Assembly (NCBI RefSeq): GCF_020382885.2
Contig: NC_058510.1
Span: 2,678,001-2,742,000, forward strand
Reading direction: 5' to 3'
DNA: 64,000 nt
Origin: Scatophagus argus
Taxonomy: Eukaryota; Chordata; Actinopteri; Scatophagidae
In this document: in pieces, positions 57,546 through 64,000 of the stretch
How positions within the stretch are numbered: position 1 is the stretch's first letter
Layout of the letters: every line of letters begins with the position of its first letter
The notes under the pieces: generated by a model
Told to the model about the DNA's origin: nothing
What the model saw: the letters and a program-made list of their open reading frames with translations, nothing else
Databases searched by the model: none
Position numbers and translations under genes: made by a program

Positions 57546-59200
57546 TCTCTGGTCTTCGTGCTTTTACTGGTGTGCCAATGCAGACGCTCTTCAAATAACA
57601 CAACTACAACACAGCCAGCTTTTCACACTGTGCTTCTGTCCCCTACGAGAGTGAGGGACAACATCAGATGAAGATAACCAGAAGGTGAATCTGTGATCTG
57701 AGTGTTCTTCATGTATTTGCAAATCTCAAATTGAGGGCTCTTGTGAAAGACTCAAATCATTTTAGTCCAAATTTGTAGTCTAAAAATGTTTGACTTTTCT
57801 TGTTGACTGTCTGAATCTGGTGACATATTACTGTAAGATTACTCACTGAAAGTGTGTGTTCCTTCACCTTTTTGACTTTCAAGATACACGCCTGCATGTG
57901 TAGCCGTGACATTTGAGTTCCTGTATGCGGCACTTTTCTCCCCCCCCGTGCAGCGACACCAGCTGTCACTGATAAGACTGCTTTAAATTTCATTACTACT
58001 GTTATTAAAATAAAATAAAAAACTTGTGTGTCATGTATTTACACACCAGAAATAAAAACATGTTTACACCCATGTGTAAGCTGGTAAAAGCAACAAAAAC
58101 AGAGATGATATGTGTCTAACACAGTGAACTGAGGACACCAGCGTCACTCATAACCCAAATGAGTGTTATTTCCTGTTCTTCCCTCTCATTTTGATTTATT
58201 TACTGTGTCCGTTTCTACTCGGTACAAACACATTAAAGGCCCAGTTTCTGGTTGCTTACGCTGCATCCCACACCTCATTTTTATCATTTCCTCCTCCTTC
58301 CTTCCCATCATAATATCTTATCCAACACAGCAAGCTAATTGGGTTAGTAAATATAAAACTTCTGCTGTACAGATTATTCAAATGAAAACAAAATGTATGA
58401 AATAAAAGATAAATATACTGCATTCCCACATACCACACTCGGGTTTTCTGAAATAAACGGATCATAGACAATAAATGAAAAAGGTTTCATAACATTGCTA
58501 CATTTATTTTGACGTATGAATGTAAATATTATAATCAAACATAGGGAGGTCACTTAATGCCAGAAGAAAAGCTCGTCCTTGGACAGCCAAGTTGAAAAAG
58601 GAGGCAAAAGAGGCACATATTTCAACATGATCAAGATGTTTTAATGTGTCTGAATAAAGAAATCCATAATCCACCAGCGGCCAGCAGAACTGACTCTGCA
58701 CAACATATGAAAAATGAAGGGTTCGGGGGATTGGACAGATGATGGAGTGCAGGTCAGCTGATATTATCGTCACTATAACACAGCAGGGATCTGGTTGCCA
58801 TGGAGTGAACTGTGTATAGGTGGGGGGATGAGGAGTTACAACCACATGAGTTGGTTTGCTGGTATCAAGGGCAAAAATTTCTTTGTGCAGCCGCACGTTC
58901 CCTTCACTTATTTGGGAACTAAAAGATCTGCCAAACTGATTTTTAGGATTACAGCTCAGCTCAGTTAAGGTTGTGCTGTGGGCAACATGGGGTCTCAAGG
59001 GAGTACATGAATGCTTATGTACTGGTATGTGTGGATGTGGTTGTTACAAGGGCCTGGTTTGGTGCCGTGGGAGCCTTTCTGCAGCTTGTAGAACCGGAAC
59101 AGGACAAAGGCTTCTCTGCGGAGCTGCACTGACACCTCCAAACGCTCTGTGTCAAAAGCAAAGGAATCACAGCGTGAATATGCACATGTGAAACACGTTT
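57546..59200. other. Intergenic region with a 164-codon minus-strand ORF
   Basis: Mostly featureless AT-rich DNA. The minus-strand frame from 58998 to 58504 is open for 164 codons, the longest uninterrupted ORF in the window. Its composition is protein-like (Trp, Tyr, Cys and Asp all present), but it has no recognised domain and no convincing splice or promoter context. Probably an old repeat or retrocopy fragment, or chance. Confidence 0.2.
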
Positions 59201-59240
59201 AAATGTTTGAGACCACCCTGCCACCTCAAGATGGCGCTCC

Positions 59241-59680
59241 ATGTCCTCGTATGACGAAGACAAGGCGCGTGCGCGCACACGCGTGCGTGAGTGTGTGCGA
59301 GAGAGAGAGAGGGGGAGCTGCTGTCTGGCTGCTCTCCGGTGGTGTAGCCTCCCCGTCGCTGCAGTGCTTCGCTGCTCTCCTCTTCTCTCTCCTTTCTTTC
59401 TTGCTTTCGTACCCAGCGCCGCGCCTCTTCCTCCTCCGTCTCTTCCACATCCTTCTCCTCATCCCTGCGGATGCCTCAGCCTTGCAACTCCGGCCCGGCA
59501 TACCGGCAAATGTTCGCTCCATCCCCGGCAACTCTGGACGCAGGACGCAGCCAAAAGACGCACCGCTCTGTTCTGATCTGATCTAAGCACGCTGCGGATT
59601 GACTTGAAAGAGAGGCGGACCAGGGGCTCAAGGGAACCAAGGGGAAGCCGGGCGCTGACAGTGGCCAGGATCTCATTTCG
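59241..59680 (+). promoter_or_regulatory. GC-rich promoter and non-coding first exon of a + strand gene beyond the window
   Basis: A GC/CpG-rich block, distinct from the AT-rich flanks, ends at a consensus donor (TTTCG/GTAAGT, 59680/59681). It contains no long coding frame leading into the donor; a 23-codon upstream ORF (starting MFAPSPATLD at 59510) closes before it. The pattern fits a 5' UTR exon with a large first intron to the right. By human synteny the next gene after IL7 is STMN2 on the same strand, but the usual stathmin-2 first coding exon is not seen, so the identity is open. Confidence 0.45.
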
Positions 59681-62600
59681 GTAAGTCATCGCGTTATTTC
59701 CCCTGCTCTTGACTTGATCGGGCAGGAAAGGGAAGGTGACAGGTCTTCAAAACGCCCGTCTTTCCAGTGCACAGAGTGGGACATGGTCTTACAATTTGGA
59801 GATGCGCAGGAAATCTGAACATGACTTGTGGACCATGCATGGTGGGTGGTTTTGGGAAACTGCTGGTTCGAAAGCGGTGCACTGCTTTTGATTACAAGCC
59901 TGCTGCGAAGCTTCCCCGAGAAACCAGCGTCTGACTGTGCTCCGATCACCCAACACACAGCAGATATTTGGCCCCAGCTGACTGCTGACCCAAATTCACC
60001 ATTGGTTCAGGGTAAAAGTGCTCTAAAGGTGTGAAAAGCACCCTGGAAGCAGAAAGGCGTGCGCTTGCTCTTCCCTGCCATATGGTCATTATTTAGTTCT
60101 GACAGCTCAATCCACAACCAGGAGTCTGTTGTGTTGTCTGTGTGTTTAGGCATATGAGCACATGATGTTATGGTACAGTAAGATGTGTGATTTACCGCTG
60201 GGTCTCAGTATGTTGCCTATAAATGTCACTGTCTGCTGGTACTCGCTGAAGTTTTCTGGCACAGGGATAAGAGTATGGGTGAGAATCCATACCTTTCCCA
60301 CAGCTGTGCTTGTGCTTTCATCAGTGGACATTTACAGGAGTGGGTTTGTGTCAAGGGCACATAATATATCCAGCAGATGATGTGGAGGAGAAGAGGAGGG
60401 GGGAGAACGTGGGGGAGGAGGGGAGGCGCTGTGCTGCTGTCAGGCACCGTGGCTCCATGTTGAGCCTCCTGCATGTCAGCACTTGGGCAGGTGCATGATG
60501 GGCAGCTGTATAGAGAAGGAGTGCATGATCAGGTCTGCATCACATTAAACCCTTTTGTCTCGGGGTGCACGTTGCTTCAATAAAACTTTGAGATTTGCAG
60601 GTTTGCAGGCAGCCAGGTAACAAGGAGGCTACAATCCCCTCTAATTCAAACTGACCTCTGGTGCTGGGATAAGAGGATATAGATTTCTCTCCCTCCCGTG
60701 TCTCCCACAGACAGCCTGTTTCAGCCTGCGTGTTCTTCGCTTTTTCCTGGACTTTAAGTGATGACAGTACAACAGTCTCCTTGACCGTGAGCCACATATC
60801 TTCAGGAGCTTCAGTAGATTTATTTTATTGTTGAAGGATAAGCAGCATTACAAAAGACCTATCACTGTGGGAACTGTGTCTCCCTCACACATACACACAC
60901 TCCAGCTCCTCTGCTGAATTTCCTAAAGATTAGCTTCTTTTATGTCCAGTGAATGTCTCCAGCGGGCATGAAAAGCCTCGTCCTTCATCGCGGACACAGA
61001 TTAAGCTAATTCACACAGCAGCACAGGCCCAATGCCTAATCATTATGCTGCGCCGGGCAGAACAGAACAGTCTTTATATTGTGATGGCTGAGAGAGAGTG
61101 AGGGAGGGCGCAAAGGGGTGAAGCTAGCCGCCGGTGCCTATTGATCGGACGGAGGGGCCACTGGCAGGCGTCCACAGGATGGAGTGCTGACGACAGTCCA
61201 AAGAGCTGTCCAGCAGTTTCCTCATAGAGTAATGCTGAGGAAGGGAGGGAAGAGTTTAATTTATAGTTATCGTCCCTGTGGCAAAGCAGAGGCAGGGAGG
61301 ATTCGGAAATACTGGAAGCACTCTGACTTGAATTTTCTTTCAGGTGAGAGCGAGGTGTGGTTTTGTGTGTCAATAGTGACCTAATATCGTTCTCTGCCTG
61401 TCAAACTTTGCCATTCAGGTTTTAGTATACGAGAGATATGTGACACAGCGTGCTGCACCTAAGGCCAATTCCTGACATGTGAAATGAGCAAAGATTGAGA
61501 TCAAGAGAGGCTGGAACTCCCCTCTTAAATGTCTTCTTTGAAGTTTTTGTGTTTGGCTTGTCGCATGCTTGCCTTCAAAATCATCTTTCTGGGCGGCTCC
61601 TCCAGAGTGTATGGTAATGCTTTAATATAGTAACAAGTAGCTGTGGTGCACTATACAGACAAAAGTATTGGGACACCTGATCATTACACTGCATTGTAAA
61701 TACACAACATGGCATCAATATGGAATTGGTCCCACCTTTGCAGCTCTAACAGCTTCCACTCTTCTGTGAAGGCTTTCCACAACATGTTGGAGTGTTTCTG
61801 TGGGAATTTGTGCCCATTCATGCAGTAGAGCTTTTGTGAGGTCACACACTGATGTTGGACCAAAAGGCCTGGCTCACAATCTCCGTTCCAGTTCATCCCA
61901 AAGGTGTTGGATGGGGTTGAGGTCAGGGCTCTGTGTGGGCCAGTCAAGTTCTTCCACACCAAACTCATCCAACCATGTCTTTATGGAGCTTTGCTTTGTG
62001 CACTGGGGCACAGTCATGCTGGAATAGAAAAGGGCCTTCAACAAACTGTTGCCACAAAGTTGGAAGCATAGCATTGTCCAAAATGTCTTGGTGTGCTGAA
62101 GCATTAAGATTTGCCTTCACTGAAAGTAAGAGGCCAAGACCAACCCCTGAGCCCCAAAACCCCTATCCAAATACTTTTGTCTATGTAGTGTATATGGACA
62201 TTGAGAGTTGTAAAATTTTCGTATCAGAAATTAAGTTTGATTATCTGATTTCATTTTTGTCCCTATAGTTAATAACAAGCCACACAGTCTTTCAGTGGTT
62301 TGAGATCTTACGTGTTCCTGGAATTTTCATAATTCATGTGACATGTAAGACAAAGCAGAGAGCAGGGAGACTGTCCTGCACCAGCAGTACCTGGAGCACC
62401 TGTAAATGAGCAAGCCACTCAAGTTCTGCCAGGTCCAGGGCTTCTGTTCTGCAATTAAACCTGACCTTTGACCACAGGATCAAAGCAGACAAGCCCTTAA
62501 AGTTCTTCCCACAACGTCTCAGTTTGCATTTATTACTTTAACACAGATGCCTTAAACAAGTGAGAGTGCAGTATGTCCTCCCGGTGGTGTATTGTTTTCT

Positions 62601-64000
62601 TTTGTGTTTATGAACCTAAATATTAGATTAGACAACTGTTGAAAATGTGCAAATGGCTTTCCTCCAGAGGAGCTGCAAGGCCTGGTGGCAAACATGGTAC
62701 CTCTTTGAGGTGTGACACAAGCCCAGAGGCAACATCTGATGCCGCTCATTTGTCAACATGAGGTGAAAAGAGAAAGCTACTGTTGTATTGACTCGACTGT
62801 GTATGTTTTATTAGCCGGCTTGTCATTGGCTGATATGACATTAAGCCTTTCTGCTTGAAGACACAAAAATAGCTGTTTTCTTTGATGGGGGAGTATTCGT
62901 GTCCTTTCTATTTATGACTACTAAACGACTTAAAGAAGAACAAAGCTGAAGTGTACCACATGAAAAACAGTATGAAGAGCCTGATGATGATGATGTCCTT
63001 TAGCTTTGTTATCTGCTGCATGTTGCTCGTGTTTTCTACGTGTTCACCAAGTGTGACGCGAGCCTCAGAGCCTCAGGCGGCTGGCTGACATTTGATCCAT
63101 ACTCGCCACTCGTGATGATTGCATATTCATGGACATGGGGGAGGTGCTAATTGACAGCCTCAGTGTGCTCATCAATCGGCTGACTTGATGTTTTATGTTA
63201 GTGACTACATGCTTATGAGCTTGTTTAATGACATAAAAACACTGATGTGCCACTGCTAATGGACAATTTTACAGTATCGCCATTAGTGTGGAATTGTTAC
63301 AAGATTACATACATGTTGTGCACCATTACACCTGTAATATCACTCTTCTTTTCCTCGGGGGTGCTGTGCAATGCACCCAACACAGCCATCTTATGGCCGT
63401 ATGTCCAGGTAATGTTAAGTGTGTTCCTAATCATTTCTTTCTTTACCAGTCAGAGTGAGACTGACCTGGTTGGACATTTCATATTTTATACTCTGCGGCT
63501 TTAAAGAGAAAGGCTGGGCCGCCAAAGTATTAAGGAATAATAATTTTATTTTACAAACTGTTTACACACATTTATCTGGCACTTTGAACTTTAGGGCATC
63601 CACACCCACATTTCACTTCTATTTAAAGGTATACTATACAGGTTTTCACTAAAAGACAATGTATAGTCTTATAAAAAAATAATCCCTCTCAATCCTCACT
63701 TATAATCCACTGCAAGTGTCTTGTGGTGTGTGTATCTGCAGAGACCTCTGCCTGTATTTTCTTATCATTTTGCTGCATGTGGGATATGTCTAGGGGATCA
63801 ATGATTCTGGAAGAAGATTTTTCTTTCCCACTTGTCAGCTTGACTTAATGCAAACCAACAAACCTTGCAAAGAATGCTTTGAGCTTGTGAGAATAGAAAA
63901 GAAGGTGCGGTTTAAGAAGCTGACTGTGATTTGGAGGTGTTGACTGACTACCAACAGCTAGCTTAGCCCTGGTCCCTGTACATTGGCACCCCACAAGTCC
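59681..64000. other. Presumed first intron or intergenic sequence at right edge
   Basis: Apart from the Tc1-like fragment at 61647-62192, I find no exon that can be joined in phase to anything. Short frames around 63247-63504 have no support. Confidence 0.35.
61647..62192 (-). mobile_element. Deleted Tc1/mariner-like element (copy 2)
   Basis: About 546 bp, opposite in orientation to copy 1. Inverted ends: CTATACAGACAAAAGTATTG (from 61651) and AATACTTTTGTCTATGTAG (62169-62187). The 76-codon transposase C-terminal frame (62104-61874 on the minus strand) is residue-for-residue identical to that of copy 1, with the same NPIQ in place of the catalytic NPIE. I noticed one base difference over the region 5' of the shared tail (AAGCTC versus ATGCTC). 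It differs from copy 1 at both ends: the parts beyond the shared core are unrelated or rearranged. Confidence 0.85.

Noticed and set aside
59203-59586. Several overlapping ORFs in the GC-rich block on both strands
   Set aside because: GC-rich CpG-island sequence lacks stops in all frames. The Arg/Glu and Leu/Ser repeats come from GAGA and CTCC tracts.

Overview
The window is vertebrate nuclear DNA, most likely from a teleost fish, probably a compact percomorph-type genome. Evidence: interrupted genes with GT-AG introns, fish-like gene content (a second BCO1-type carotenoid oxygenase, a divergent fish IL-7), Tc1/mariner-derived repeats and many (CA)n microsatellites. Five protein-coding genes were reconstructed exon by exon from splice sites, reading phase and family resemblance. 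A sixth spliced gene is a candidate I do not recognise.

Layout. 1-80 holds the last codons of an unidentified + strand gene, and its likely 3' UTR runs to about 1.7 kb. 2.28-2.7 kb holds two small divergent ORFs of uncertain status. About 3.66-20.25 kb is tlcd4 (TLC-domain protein, + strand), with a TATA-type promoter, a non-coding first exon, six coding exons and a long 3' UTR that contains an inverted-repeat element. 21.9-22.4 kb is a Tc1-like fragment. 23.32-28.46 kb is bco1l (+), eleven exons, with all four iron-binding histidines and a GC-AG first intron. It is bracketed by two long perfect palindromes and by CTCF-like motifs. 30.73-31.59 kb is pkia (-), the protein kinase A inhibitor. 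36.19-43.63 kb is zc2hc1a (+), nine coding exons plus a probable 27-nt microexon. About 46.2-49.12 kb is il7 (-), recognised from signal peptide, cysteine spacing and synteny.

From 49.44 kb a divergent + strand transcript with four phase-compatible exons encodes a 98-aa protein I do not recognise. It ends at a poly(A) signal at 57.52 kb and appears to share a short intergenic promoter with il7, including an ISRE-like motif. 59.2-59.68 kb looks like a GC-rich non-coding first exon of a + strand gene whose body lies beyond the window. The rest of the right flank holds a second, almost identical Tc1-like fragment (61.6-62.2 kb) and no gene I can support.

Synteny. ZC2HC1A next to convergent IL7, with PKIA on the other side, is the human 8q21 neighbourhood. 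TLCD4 belongs to human 1p21. This window therefore joins two mammalian synteny blocks, with bco1l between them. The genes do not form a pathway: retinoid synthesis (bco1l), lipid-domain membrane protein (tlcd4), cAMP signalling (pkia), a zinc-finger protein (zc2hc1a) and lymphoid cytokine signalling (il7) are simply neighbours.
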